Shown piece by piece: positions 53,221 through 64,000 of a stretch of 64,000 bases of DNA. The notes beneath the pieces were generated by a model. It did no database searches. It saw nothing but the letters and a program-made list of their open reading frames with translations, and was not told the DNA's origin. The first letter of the stretch is position 1, and each line of letters opens with the position of its first letter. The translations under genes were made by a program, and so were the position numbers. Source of the DNA: Symsagittifera roscoffensis (lineage: Eukaryota > Xenacoelomorpha > Acoela > Convolutidae); NCBI RefSeq assembly GCF_963678635.1, contig NC_087068.1, positions 30,258,318-30,322,317 on the forward strand, written 5' to 3'.

Positions 53221-55560
53221 AATGCTTATCATACCAATTCATGTATAAAGTTTTTGGAAAAAATTATCCTACACGAAAATTATTCTGCTTGGTTCTAAAC
53301 TCAAGTAAAATTAGCTGGTGGCAGTTTTGGTTACCTGAGAGCAATTTTGATAAAAAAAACTCAGAACAAAAAAATTATCATACAATTTTATATAGGAAAA
53401 CTGTATGATTATTGATATGCATTTTTTATAGAAAGTGGTAAAAGTTTCAAAACTTTTTTTTTTGGTTGCAATTTGTTTCTGTGCTCAAATATATCTGATT
53501 TTTTGGATCTATAACGTATTCCAGGTTGTTTTTTACTCAAACAATCCAAAAATTGCAAGCAAGTATTCTTTATATACACACATTTTTTTCAATCATTTGT
53601 TTTTTTTGTTTTCATTTTTTGAAGAAATGTTTATCATACATTTTTATGGTATGGAAAATTGCTTATCATACAATTTCGTTGTAAAAAAACGCTTTTCCTG
53701 TTTTTGTGATAAAAAGCATGTCAAAACGCTTGTTAGTTATTTCCAGATTGTGGCACACAATGCTTATTAAAGAACTCCATAGCATCAAAAAAACCCTTGT
53801 TTTGCTCTTTTCATGCAATTTTTCAGTCTATGAAATTGTATGAAACTGTATGATAAGCATTTTTTTTTATTGTAAGAAATTGTATGGTAGGCATTTTTTT
53901 GCAACCCGAATATATTTGTGGTGTAGGAGGGGGAAGCACCTGAAGTAAAGAACTACTTTCTTATAGCAATTTGGCCGAATTTTGAACTTTCCTTACTGTT
54001 ACGCAAGGAATGATCTACGGTTCTCGTGGTGGCAGAGGAAAGTTACATTATTAAATAGATTTTAAGCTTTTCTTAATTGACCTGTTCTAGATCAACCAAG
54101 TTATCTTTAGTAAACAGATCTTATTTTTCTCCGCGCTCTCTCTCCGTCAACACTATCATATCAAGCGTCTCTGGAAGTTTTTGTGATTGGGTTATAATAG
54201 ATTTCAAAAAAAATTACTATAGGGAAAGCCCTCTGGGTGAATCAAATTTCTTCAAAAAGGCGCAGATTCAATTCCTTTAAAAACGTTTTAATTGCTCCCT
54301 TAAACAAAAATTGGTTGCCAATAAATTATCCCAAATTTGAAAACCGTCTTTTTAGTTTTTTTTTCCAAGTTTTTAGTTTTCTCAGGTGTTCTGGTGAGGA
54401 ACTTTATGTTTTTTGAGAACGTTTTTTGTAGCCCGAATATAAAATTTCTGATAGCAGGATTTTAAGTGGGTTCAAACATTTTGGGACAAAAACTTCATTG
54501 AAAAACTATCAGTTTTGTTTTCGTGGAAGAGTAAAAAATTGAGGCCCAAAAACACAAAACTAAACAAGACTCTGTGTTTTTCTTTGTAGAATCCTTGTGA
54601 ATTCTAGATAAATATTTCAGGACCGGTTTCTACCGCTATGACCCCCAAAAAAAACTATTAAAAAATTGGAGCAACCGCGGGTTGACCTCCATAGACCAAA
54701 AATGCTAATCATACTAATCCATAAACCAAGTCTATGAAAAAATAGTAGTCAAACAATTTTCATACATTTTTCTTAAATGGTGTCATCGAAATTTCAAAGA
54801 ACTTTTTCATGTTTTGGCATTAAAGTCGGTGTATCGTACTAAATATAAAAGAAAAGCTTTTTGTCAAAAAAATGCTAATCATGCAATTTCCATACATGCA
54901 AATTGTATGACTAGCATTTTTTTGATGACGACATTTAAAATTTTTCCAAACAATGTTGAAGTTGCCCCAAAACAGTTTTTTTTAATAACAAAAAAATCGA
55001 ATTTTTTACTCAAATACACATTTTCCAAAAAAAATTTTGCCTGCAAAATTTATTTTTTTGTGTGCATAACTAACGGAGACCTGGGTACACAAAATTTGGA
55101 TTTTTTCCCGTCTCTCTGAATTTTTTTGTCAAAGAAGCTGAACACTCATTTCTTTTGTATGGCTTGTCTATGTATGCTTTGATCAATGTCTGATAATTTA
55201 AAAACTTAAATTTGGAAAATAATCATCTTTGAATTTTTTGGCCATAAGTTTGATGCTTTCAGTATATTATTAAGCGATAAAACTCTTATATAATTCAGGT
55301 CCTTTGATGACTCTAGTTTTGAATAAACCATGGTTTTTGTCAATTGTGTTCGGTGATGAACACATCACATAAATTTTGAAAAATTGAATTTTAGAAAAAC
55401 TTTTTTTTTTCGTTTATGGTAAGATGCCAGCCATACAATTTCCACATATAAAAAATCACTAATTATAGACCTTTCATGCAACTTTCCGTATTTAAGGAAC
55501 TGCATGAAAAGTGTATGATTAGCATTTTTATATGAGAAAAATTGTATGATTAGCATTTTT
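53221..55560. repeat. Dispersed motif TGCTAATCATACAATTT in both orientations
   Basis: About eleven copies of [A]TGCT[T/A]ATCATACAATTT or its complement, at 53221, 53374, 53627, 53658, 53832, 53877, 54698, 54871, 54900, 55423, 55512 and 55540. At 54871-54918 two copies face each other over a 10-base spacer with 17 of 19 bases paired. Near 53895 and 54428 a second shared tag, AGCCCGAATATA or AACCCGAATATA, recurs. No long ORF is supported here. Confidence 0.65.
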
Positions 55561-55705
55561 GGTCAACTCGTGTTAGGCCTTCTGCGATTTCTGTTTTCGG
55601 ATTTTTTCTCACAAGTTCTCATTAATTCGCCATGAATTATCACAAAATGTAGTTCCTGTGAATAGCAGAGGAGCTATCAGTAGGACTAAACAGTCCTCTC
55701 GAGGA

Positions 55706-56620
55706 TAGTCCATTTGTATTAACTGAAAATCAATCTGATCACACCGGCTAGTCATCCCAACTCACAGAGTAGTTGTTCGAACCTACAAGGTAGTTGTCCC
55801 AACACACAGCATAGTCAACCCAGTACAACGGGTAGTCGCCTCAACACACAAGGTAGCAGCACCAAAACCACAAGCTAGACGTCCCAATGCGTAGAGTAGT
55901 CGTCCTCTTATTCGGATTAGTCATCCCGCCCCACATTGTAGTCCCCTACAGCAAAGGGTAGTCACTCCAGCACATGCGGTAGTCGTTGATTCTAATAGTT
56001 AGTTGTCAAAACACATCAAGTATTCGCACCAATACACAAATTTTGGCGTCTAAACACTGAGTAGTCGTCCTGGCACACACGATAGTCGCCTCAAAGGCGT
56101 GTTAGTCCTCCAAACACAGCAGATAGTCACCTCAACACACGGTATAGTCGTTACAACACACAAGGTAGTCGTTTCTACGCAACACATATAGCCTCCCCAT
56201 TATACATGGAAAGCGACCCAACCCACGGGGTAATCATTGTAACTCTCCTGGTGGTCGTCGTATCAGACATGGTGGTCGTTCCAACACACAGGGCGTTGTC
56301 GCCTCAGTACAAAAGCTAGTCGTCCCAGCACACGTGATTACCGCCTCAAAACAAAGGGTAGCTGTTCCAATCAAAAATTGAGATGCCCTAACACAATGGA
56401 TAACCGCCTCAATCTACCGAGTAGTCTTCTCAGCGCACAAAGATGGCGGCCTAACGCACAGGATAGTCGTCTCACCACCCAAGGCTAATCGTTCCAACGC
56501 AACGGGAAGTGGTCCTATCACACAGGATTGTCAAAATATTGCGGAGGGTAAAGGTTTCAACATAGAGATTAGTCTTTCCGTCTCATAGGGTAGTCGTCCC
56601 ATCACAGGACGTAATTGTCT
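55706..56620. repeat. Imperfect ~30-bp minisatellite
   Basis: Roughly thirty degenerate units of the form GGTAGTCGTCCCAACACACA with variants of each position. It runs to the insertion point of the LTR element at 56621. The units have diverged and do not have constant repeats with unique spacers, so it is not a CRISPR array. Confidence 0.8.
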
Positions 56621-56625
56621 CACGA

Positions 56626-56931
56626 TGTGGTTTCTTGAAGAATACCAGTTTAAACAAGACTCAATTCTCCTTGTTTAATGATAAATAAAAATGTAAATAA
56701 TATAGATAATGTAAATTATATAGATAATGTCATGACAGAATTCTAGAGTTCAACTTAAATCTTTCATAAATTGAGACAGAGTGAGTGAGAGCACTTGATG
56801 ATGAATAGAGAATGGATTGACAGGTCGGTAGCGACCTTGATAGCCAATAGGCGAGTTTAGCACGAATAACTAGCACAGAAAGTAAACAATAATGACGTCA
56901 TAACAATACTGTTAAACTACGCCACACCACA
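56626..56931 (-). repeat. Element C 3' LTR (306 bp)
   Basis: On plus it starts TGTGGTTTCTTGAAG and ends CCACACCACA. It is shorter than its partner by 7 bases, including a missing ACAGAA unit near 56878. Confidence 0.93.
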
Positions 56932-56943
56932 TTTCCCCCTCTA
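56932..56943 (-). promoter_or_regulatory. Polypurine tract of element C
   Basis: Minus-strand TAGAGGGGGAAA lies directly against the 3' LTR, as expected for the plus-strand DNA primer. Confidence 0.8.
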
Positions 56944-57132
56944 GGGAAAAATTCAAATGAACAATTGAATTTCTTTAAACTAAAATGACTAAACATGCCC
57001 TCATAGCCGTTTAACAAAACTTCTTGTAACCTATGAAACACTAATAGAAGTTTACAAAATTGACTGATATAACTTGAGGAAATAAACCGAAAATGTTTTG
57101 AAAGATTAACGAGTTTGAATGACCGGAGAGTT

Positions 57133-58521
57133 TCATTTGTCTGAACGACGCAAAGGATGATCGGAAGAGCTCCTTTTTGGAAAGTGCGTAAATTTTCTAC
57201 ATAAACCTTCGGATTCATTGGGTAGAACAACCCCAGACTGCCCCGCTTGAACCACTAGCTCTGGATTAGCCACGACAAAACGAACTTTCTTGTCCGGCGA
57301 AACAGGAGTTGACGGGGAGGTAGACGTCGAAGTAGCTTGATTGACATTCACGGAATGTCTGATTGGACTGCCGTAAAATGTTGTCTGCTTTTTCCGGCGC
57401 GAGGAGGTTCGAGAAGAGTTCGATGATGACAAAATATTTCCGTCCGGTTCGGAAATTACGCCAGAACCATCCCGGGTGGGGAGACCCGATGCTGCAAAAC
57501 TTGACGATGTGCATTCTTGTAGCTTCGGGACCAATGACTCATTGTCTGAAGAAATAGGAATGAGATCTGGACATAATGGAGTTTTGACTGTAGTTGGTGA
57601 TTTCGGCTTGACACTGATGGGAACCTCCGTTCCTTGGTTTTCAGAAGTGGACGAAGAAGCCGTTAAATCTACTACTGGAGTAGAGTGTTGGGGATAAGGA
57701 ATAGCCTGAACTCCTGGAGCCTCCGATACTGAAGTTTGCTTTGAATTGGTCGAGACAATTTGATCACGAGATGGTGTAGATGAAGTTGGCAGAGACGGGA
57801 ATTTCGGGCGAGCATGTACGGCCACAGTTTTGGCCGAGATTCGTTGGCGAGAACTAGATTGTTTTAGAGGCCGATTGTCCTCTGACAATGAGGGCGAAGA
57901 TGACACAATGGGGCGTTTTTGCCCCTTCTTGACAGGCGTTGTTTGCTTGCCTGGAAAACTTAGATCGGTTGATTTAAGACGTACCGCCAGATGATTTCTT
58001 CTAATCAATTTTTCCTTGTCAGAAATATATGTGGACCCAGTAATCTTCACAATTTTGCCCTTAAAAAGTTTGAAAAAATCTCGAACAGACTTCCTATTTA
58101 GAAATTTCCTAAATATTTCGACCTTATTTGGTTCATTCAACACTAAGTAATCCAAATTACGTTTTGGTATTGACGGACGAATTTGATCCGTTGTCATCTG
58201 GTTCCTAAACCTAAGTGTCCCAGCAGACAAGTTGGAGCGAAGGGTAGCTGCGAGAACTTGGTTTCGTTAGGTCAGCGTCTTCAGAGCTTTGACCCCCTCC
58301 TGATGCGACAAGGACTTCTTTAAAGTCAGCCACTGATTAGCGGATTGAGCCACACTCTCAAGCGCGCGATAGTGAGGTGTGTCCGCAACTGACTCCGTAG
58401 GTCCCCCAAAGTAGGGTGACACCGTCGGGCTTGACTGCCCCTTCTTGACTAATTTTATCCTTGGTCGGCTGTCGCACTGCTCCCGACGCTGTTCAGGTGT
58501 TAGTAGATCCCGTTCCAATTG
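57133..58521 (-). pseudogene. Integrase C-terminal region and Ser/Thr-rich tail (element C)
   Basis: Same frame as the upstream integrase end, interrupted by stops at 58522 and 58267. It has DSRPRIKLVKKGQ, then a module FKLFKGKIVKITGSTYISDK that resembles a small beta-barrel after the integrase core, then about 250 residues rich in Ser, Thr and Pro, ending near 57133. Apparent starts at 58518 and 58230 are TTG, so they are not separate genes. The long low-complexity tail is unusual but has no known function. Confidence 0.65.
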
Positions 58522-58860
58522 TTAGTTATCTAAATTAACGCCCGTAGACAAACGCTCAGCCGCAATAGATAGCTCCGTATTTGGAGGACGGCCAAAATGA
58601 AGCTCAAAAGTTGAAACCCCAGTAACGGAATTTTTTGTAATCCGAATATCTTCAATAATATTTCTAAGTGTATCTTGAACATTTGAAAAATCCGAGCTCA
58701 AACGCGAAGCGCCCAAACGACGCTTAATAGTTTGGATCGACCGTTCCACTAGACCACAACCACGATGATCCCCCACCGGGCAGAAATATTGGGCAATATT
58801 TTTATCTTTACAAAAGGCCTGCACTAATTTGTTCTTAAAACTGAATATTGGGCAGTTTTG
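58522..58860 (-). pseudogene. Integrase core, second half (element C)
   Basis: After a phase change near 58845, the frame gives YFCPVGDHRGCGLVERSIQT with the catalytic Glu, then LRNIIEDIRITKNSVTGVSTFELHFG. This is the end of the DDE core. It ends at a stop at 58522, with the frame continuing into the C-terminal part. Confidence 0.8.
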
Positions 58861-60455
58861 ATAGATTTAGGAATACTATGCTGTTGAAAATACGATTTAA
58901 GAAATTTAATAATCTTCCATCCCCTCGTAGAACGTGTAATCATAGCCGACGGATATTTAGAGTAACGGTCAATCGCGACCAAGATATAAATACTCTTACC
59001 ATTCGAATCGAGTAGAGGACCCGCATAATCGAGCTGAAGCTCTTCATTAGGGCCAGAAAAAAGGGGTAAAGGCTTGGTAGAGTTAAATGAAGCGTTCGCT
59101 TTCAAATTCTTACCAAACTTCGTGCACTGGGGACAACCTTTACATAGCTGGACAATATCTCGATGCATTTGAGGCCACCATATGTATTGCGCGGCGTCAA
59201 CCATGGCTAACTGACCCGCATGCGACCTATGTTGTCGAGACAGTAACGGTTTCCATAGACACATGGGAATAGCGATCCTATAGTCCACGACAACACAGCC
59301 ATCAACCACCGCTGCACAATGCCAAAAGGATTTTATATATGGGTCAATACGACAAAATCCTTTATAGTCCCGGTTAATAAGTGCCCGTTTCATCAAGCAT
59401 AGACTGAAATCTTCATCTGTCAGTTCCGACAGTACATCGGAATCCAGAATGCCCACCAACCCGGTTAACGATTTCTGGTCCTGAGCGACCACTGATGACT
59501 TCAAAATTTCTAGACTTTGAACTGACTGAGTTTGACGATTCATTAATTTGGTCTTCCTGAGCCTTTTTGATCTGAAATTGGCCAGTATTCGGGCATATTG
59601 ACCCCTCAACTCCGCACCACGTTGTAAAGTTGTCGATCTCCTTGGACGCACTACCCCCGCGCGAAACCGCGGCCGGGCACAATCCGTCGAAAACCAATGT
59701 TGGTTGATCGGGAGAAACTGGTTGAGTAGTTGCTCAAATCTGTCGTTTGCGTTATTAGCGTTAAGATTCATCACAGTCTGAAAAAGAAAAGCGCCCAATA
59801 ATACGAGTACACAACAACAATACCAATAAGCTGAAACAAGTTCAAAAAGACCCACAGACGATGATAATAACACGCAATTACTAACGACTGTACTGATAAT
59901 CCTCACTGAAATCAAAATTGGCAGATAATTTGTAATCCATGCTGAGAAAAGGACAAAAATTTGCATGATCCAGCTCAATGCTGATTGGCTAGATTTTAAA
60001 CCAGCAATATTAACGCCCTCTAGCGGAGAAATGACAAGCGCATTGAACTGTTGTAATAAATCGGTATAGCCACTGGCAAAATTTCCGTCGCCCTCTACCG
60101 ATTTTATGCATTTCGAACTAGCTGGAAGATCCTGAATTCTGACGCCCTCTACCGACAAACTTCCAATATCATTAGTTGAAATTAATGAATTACCCCGAAC
60201 GGGACAATTTGCCCGAGGCTGACCGAAGTCCAATGACTCAATTAGATTTATCGAATTAAAAAAAATGAAATTTTGGCTGTTTTTCGAAATAACGGGTGAT
60301 ACCTCTGATAAAGAACATCCCCTAGCCCATTCATCCAGATAATCGCACGCATTAAAGAATCGACTAATACACTTGACCACATATTGTTCATCAAAACTGC
60401 TTGGTCGTGGCGCTTCAAACGTTGGAAAACGAGATAAATAATCCACTATACCCAA
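58824..60455 (-). pseudogene. Pol linker with membrane-like segment, integrase zinc domain and core start (element C)
   Basis: 543 codons in the RNase H frame, following a TAA at 60456. It begins with DYLSRFP, the usual end of RNase H. A long linker holds three short S-x-EG repeats and a strongly hydrophobic segment around residues 155-230 (IFVLFSAWI, ILISVRIISTVV, CCCVLVLLGAFLF). A basic stretch follows. The integrase zinc domain is HRSHAGQLAMVDAAQYI with CKGCPQC, and the core starts with LDYAGPL (first Asp). The second Asp position reads Ala in TAQYS. The hydrophobic linker is not typical of Pol. Confidence 0.8.
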
Positions 60456-60941
60456 TTAACATCCGGAAATGTGGAAAATATCGAAATCAAATGGCAATAA
60501 TCTGTCAGCCCATCTGGTTAGTCGATATTGATGAGTTTTAATGCCTCTATTGGTTTTTAACGCCGAAATAATCACTTTATGGTCCGTTAGAACCACAAAA
60601 TGATTACCCAACAAATAATTACGAAAGTGCTCACATGACCACACAATTGCTAGAAGCTCCAACTCATTAGTGCTATACTTCTTTTCCTGGTCATTGAGAA
60701 ACCGTGACGCAAATGCAATAGGAACCCAAACATCATTTTCTATCTCCTGCTCTAACGCAGCACCCAAACCACTATGACTAGCGTCACACTTTACTCGCGA
60801 ATTCCGACCTTGGTCATAGTGATACATCTTTGTGATATTCGCTATCAATTGCAAAATATTCCTGAAGGCAGTTTGTTGGCACTCCCCCAACACAAACTTG
60901 CTTTGATTACTTGCTTTCAAGGAAGGGCGCAACTGGTCCAA
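60456..60941 (-). pseudogene. RNase H (element C)
   Basis: Clear Ty3/Gypsy RNase H: VKCDASHSGLGAAL (Asp), STNELELLAIVW (Glu), VVLTDHKVI (Asp), TRWADRLLPFDFDI. It ends at a TAA at 60456-60458 in the middle of Pol; the frame continues open beyond it. The junction with RT needs two phase changes, near 61025 and 60935. Confidence 0.85.
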
Positions 60942-62697
60942 ATGGACCTGAAGGTTCGCAAAAATTGTTGTATATGGTTGAGTATGCCCATGAAAGAACG
61001 AAGTTGCTTGAGCGACTTAGGAGGCTCCAGAGCTTCACTGCGTCGATTTTAGAACGTTTCGGCCTATAGCCTTCTGAATCAATGTCGTAACCCAACCAAG
61101 ATAGTTGATTCATCGAAAAATCACATTTCGACAGTTTCAGAGCGAAACCTTCTTCATCCAAACGAGTTATCACTTTGTCTACAAGAATATTGTGATCCCT
61201 GATTGATCCTTTCGAAACTATCAAAATATCGTCCAAGAAACAGAAAACTCCCAATAAACCCTGGAGGGTATTGTCCATTGCTTTTTGGAATTCTTTTGGC
61301 ATGTCCGTTAACCCATAAAACCCAGTTTTAAACCGATACGTGCCAGTTTGTTCTCCACAGACGATATTAAAGTTGCAATGACGACTGACTTCATCACTGA
61401 GTGGAATCTGACTGAATGCATATTTCAAGTCTAGGGACGTAAACCAAACATCACCTATTTTATCCGATGTGATTATCTGGGCTGCCGAGTCCAACGGTTC
61501 CAACAAATTCGGCATCTGATATTGGTTCTTATGATTTTGATCATTCATGGGTTTTGCATCCATAGCTAATTTCACGGAACCATCCTTCTTGGCCGTAATT
61601 ACAATCGGAGAAATAAAAAGTACGCTTGTACATTTATTAAGTTTGACCACGTGGCCTTCTTGAATTAACTTCTGAATTTCCAGGCCAACTTTATCTTGTA
61701 TATGCACTGGAACCCGCCTTCCTTTCTCCTGAATCGGAACAAGTAGAGACTTGAATGTAGAGAATACTTTATGATTTTTAGCTCTACCTACTCTGAAGAA
61801 TACACGATGAAACTTCTGATGGAAATGTGTTTTCGAAGACTCAGACGCCACATTCAGGTTTGACAGGGACACTTCACTCACCAAAGACCGTTCTGGTCTA
61901 ACTTGCGTTGTTCTCACCCCCAATTGGGGCTGCGAGTCCAAACCTAATAAACATCGTGTGCGATTTTCCGAAATGAGGAATTTTGCAGACTTGAAATGCC
62001 AGCCCAAAGATGACACATCCAGAATCAATGTACCCATCAGATCAATTCTTTTCCTATTGTAATCAACATATACCGTGTCGATTGGACGTTCCTGAATACC
62101 GAAGACTTTGGCTGATGGGGCAGTTTTCACGATATATTCAGCTGTTTTCTTATTCACGAAAGAAGCAGGGCTTCCAGTATCCACCGTTGCTTTGAAGAAC
62201 GTCTTCTCACAACGCAGTGTTATCTGGATAGACCGTAACTTGCCCGTAGCAGAATTGACCACCTCCAACTTCTTCACTGACGCAATGGGACGGCTTGATT
62301 CTTCTGCCGCCACTGACAAAACAGCAAATTCCGACTCACTATCAGATGTGATGAAATTACAATTCTCCTCCACCGTCTCATCTGACTCGGCTTCCACATT
62401 CGCTACGTTTTTGGAATTACAGCATTTTGCGAAGTGACCCTTCTTACTACAATTCCTACAAGTCACATTTCTAGCTGGACAACTCTGCTTGTGATTTGCT
62501 GAAAATCGGTTACCACAAAAATAACATAATTTCGCTTTCTCGTTGGTCCCCTTTGACTTATTATTCTAAGCCCGACTGATTCTATCAGACAGTTTCTTCC
62601 CGTGGACAGAGAAGGTGGGTTCCTGTTTTATGCGAGCGTTCTGACCCGAAGTGACTCCTGACTGGGAAAAACTGCCCATCGAAGCCGAACTCCCAAG
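60907..62697 (-). pseudogene. Zinc knuckles, protease and reverse transcriptase (element C)
   Basis: In one frame with a TAG at 62566-62568. Zinc cluster: CYFCGNRFSANHKQSC, then CRNCSKKGHFAKCC. Protease: ATVDTGSPASFV, and LLGLDSQ. RT: VITAKKDGSVKLAMDAK, TSLDLKYAFSQI, FKTGFYGLTDMPKEFQ, and catalytic FLDD in the place of the more common YxDD, then LSWLGYDI. The end is out of phase with RNase H. The RT would copy element RNA using the tRNA primer at 63460. Confidence 0.88.
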
Positions 62698-63314
62698 TTA
62701 CTTTTGCAAATCAGTGGCGGTTTGTGCCCCTTTTTCCTGCAGTAACGCTGACTTCAGCGTCTCTTCTGGAGTAGTACCTGGGCGAATACACAATTCTCTC
62801 TGAATATCTTTATATCTCATCTTGGCAATGAAAATATCTCTTACGACTTCTTTTTCCTGATCAATTGTCCAACCACACAGGGCGGCTTGTCCCGTCAATC
62901 GCAGATAAAATGCTTCCAAACCTTCTCGATCGGAATGTACGGCGTTGTACATTTGCATTTGTTCAATATGTAATTTTTCTCCTTCTTGAAAAGGAGTACA
63001 CAAAATTCGTGAAATTCCTGAAATGATATTGCACTGAGATCCGCATGTGGATAACTTTGGAGGAACCTTTTCCTTCCTTCTGAGCCAAGCGAAAAGAATA
63101 AACGAGATTAAATTCGTTGCTCAACTTCATAGTAGAACACTCCTGGTGCTACTCTGGGACCTTTTGCCCGGCGTTCTTCATTCATTTCCGCCACTCTACG
63201 TACGGCTGCATCGTTTCGTGCAATACGATTTGCAATTGCTGCCGCATCCTGATCCACCCCCACAGCTTCTGGTTTTGGGACAGGATCATCTTGTACCACA
63301 CTCGGAGGTTTCAA
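62698..63314 (-). pseudogene. Gag (element C), degenerate
   Basis: Two short frames upstream of the zinc cluster: 63108-63314 (helical, Ala/Arg/Glu-rich) and 62698-63003, with EQMQMYNAVHSDREGLEAFYLRLTG, a capsid-like helical pattern. Apparent starts are TTG, and the frames are out of phase, so the true start is unknown. Confidence 0.6.
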
Positions 63315-63459
63315 TAGTTCACGTGGATCACACCTTTCTCTCAGGGTGATTGCTAAGTTGAATTGGCCTATCCAAGAATCCCAGCTACTGGGTGGATCCG
63401 CTGTTGGTTTATGCCAGAATACGGGTAGCTTAACAGGTCAGTCCGATCCTCCGAGATCG

Positions 63460-63477
63460 AAACTGCTGGCTGCGCCA
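63460..63477 (-). promoter_or_regulatory. Primer-binding site of element C
   Basis: Minus-strand sequence begins TGGCGCAGCCAGCAGTTT immediately inside the 5' LTR; the opening TGG pairs with a tRNA CCA end. The donor tRNA could not be identified by eye. Confidence 0.6.
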
Positions 63478-63790
63478 TGTGGTTTCTTGAAGAATACCAG
63501 TTTAAACAAGACTCAATTCTCCTTGTTTAATGATAAAAAAAAATGTAAATAATATAGATAATGTAAGTTATATAGATAATGTCATGACAGAATTCTAGAG
63601 TTCAACTTAAATCTTTCATAAAGTGAGACAGGTTGAGTGAGAGCACTTGATGATGAATAGAGAATGGATTGACCGATCGGTAGCGACCTTGATAGCCAAT
63701 AGGCGAGTTTAGCACGAATAACTAGCACAGAAACAGAAAGTAATACAATAATGACGTCATAACAATACTGTTAAACTACGCAACACCACA
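63478..63790 (-). repeat. Element C 5' LTR (313 bp)
   Basis: Direct copy of the left LTR, with the same ends. Contains an ATGACGTCAT CRE-like palindrome at 63750-63759, also present in the left LTR, a plausible bZIP binding site in the U3 or R region. Confidence 0.93.
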
Positions 63791-63795
63791 CACGA

Positions 63796-64000
63796 CATGA
63801 GATGGTCACTTTAAACACGAAATTGATTGTGAAAACTTCTGATGAAAAGGAAGCGCGCTCACCTCATGAACATTGTGAGATTGCATTATTTCACATTTTG
63901 TTACTTTTGCATACGGTGTTTGGAACAAACTCTCCGGCAGTTTGTTGAGGTAGTGGAAATTTCTGTTGTATTGAAACTTTTCCAGAATTTAAATTCCATC
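63796..64000. other. Right flank of element C
   Basis: 205 bases outside the target duplication. It does not resemble the minisatellite on the other side and contains no gene. Confidence 0.5.

Larger units (their letters stand above)
56626..63790 (-). mobile_element. Full-length LTR retrotransposon, Ty3/Gypsy order (element C)
   Basis: 7165 bp with direct LTRs at both ends starting TG and ending CA, and a perfect 5-bp target duplication CACGA (56621-56625 and 63791-63795). Minus-strand order is gag, zinc knuckles, protease, RT, RNase H, integrase. LTRs differ by about eight substitutions and two small indels. Several stops and frameshifts make it inactive. Confidence 0.92.

Noticed and set aside
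53435-53770. 111-codon ORF with hydrophobic stretches
   Set aside because: Poly-T translation overlapping the dispersed motif family.
55706-56620. Possible CRISPR-like array
   Set aside because: Units diverge at all positions, with no constant repeat and unique spacers; the context is eukaryotic.

Overview
This is a repeat-dense stretch of an animal (most likely invertebrate) nuclear genome. It holds no bacterial-type genes, no rRNA or tRNA genes I can recognise, and no convincing host gene. Almost every long open frame belongs to a mobile element: two Ty3/Gypsy-like LTR elements, a BEL/Pao element, two CR1-like LINEs, a LINE remnant with a restriction-like endonuclease tail, a Penelope-like fossil and a hAT-type MITE. 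A 200-base run of N at 51984-52183 shows this is a scaffold with an assembly gap. I cannot name the species.

Layout. (A) 1-15320, minus strand: a large, relatively GC-rich Ty3/Gypsy-like element that runs off the left edge. It has gag and pol (CCHC knuckles, protease, RT, RNase H, integrase). Downstream come two accessory reading frames: a 201-residue macrodomain protein, and a giant frame of more than 1600 codons with a complete SGNH-hydrolase motif set. Its leader carries a duplicated hairpin with compensatory base changes. Next to it lies a 2-kb AT-rich stretch studded with GGAGGGT. (B) 17.6-22.1 kb: non-coding DNA with a decayed Penelope-like element and a 429-bp hAT-like MITE. (C) 22.1-26.3 kb, minus: a nearly intact CR1-like LINE with tandem 5' monomers and a trinucleotide tail. 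(D) 26.5-37.1 kb: an unidentified ORF, an R2/RLE-type LINE remnant, and a second CR1-like LINE on plus. (E) 37.5-48.4 kb, plus: a dead BEL/Pao element whose gag-to-RNase H part was tandemly duplicated after it was inactivated. (F) 48.4-56.6 kb: AT-rich DNA with a 210-bp tandem duplication, short palindromes, a dispersed motif present in both orientations and a roughly 30-bp minisatellite. (G) 56626-63790, minus: a complete but mutated LTR element with two LTRs and a perfect 5-bp target duplication, CACGA, inserted at the edge of the minisatellite.

The most unusual item is element A: macrodomain and SGNH-hydrolase frames sit downstream of gag-pol on the same strand with similar base composition. 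Whether they truly belong to the element depends on finding its left LTR, which lies outside the window. All large elements carry stops or frameshifts, so none is clearly active here. Some single-base lesions could be sequencing errors.
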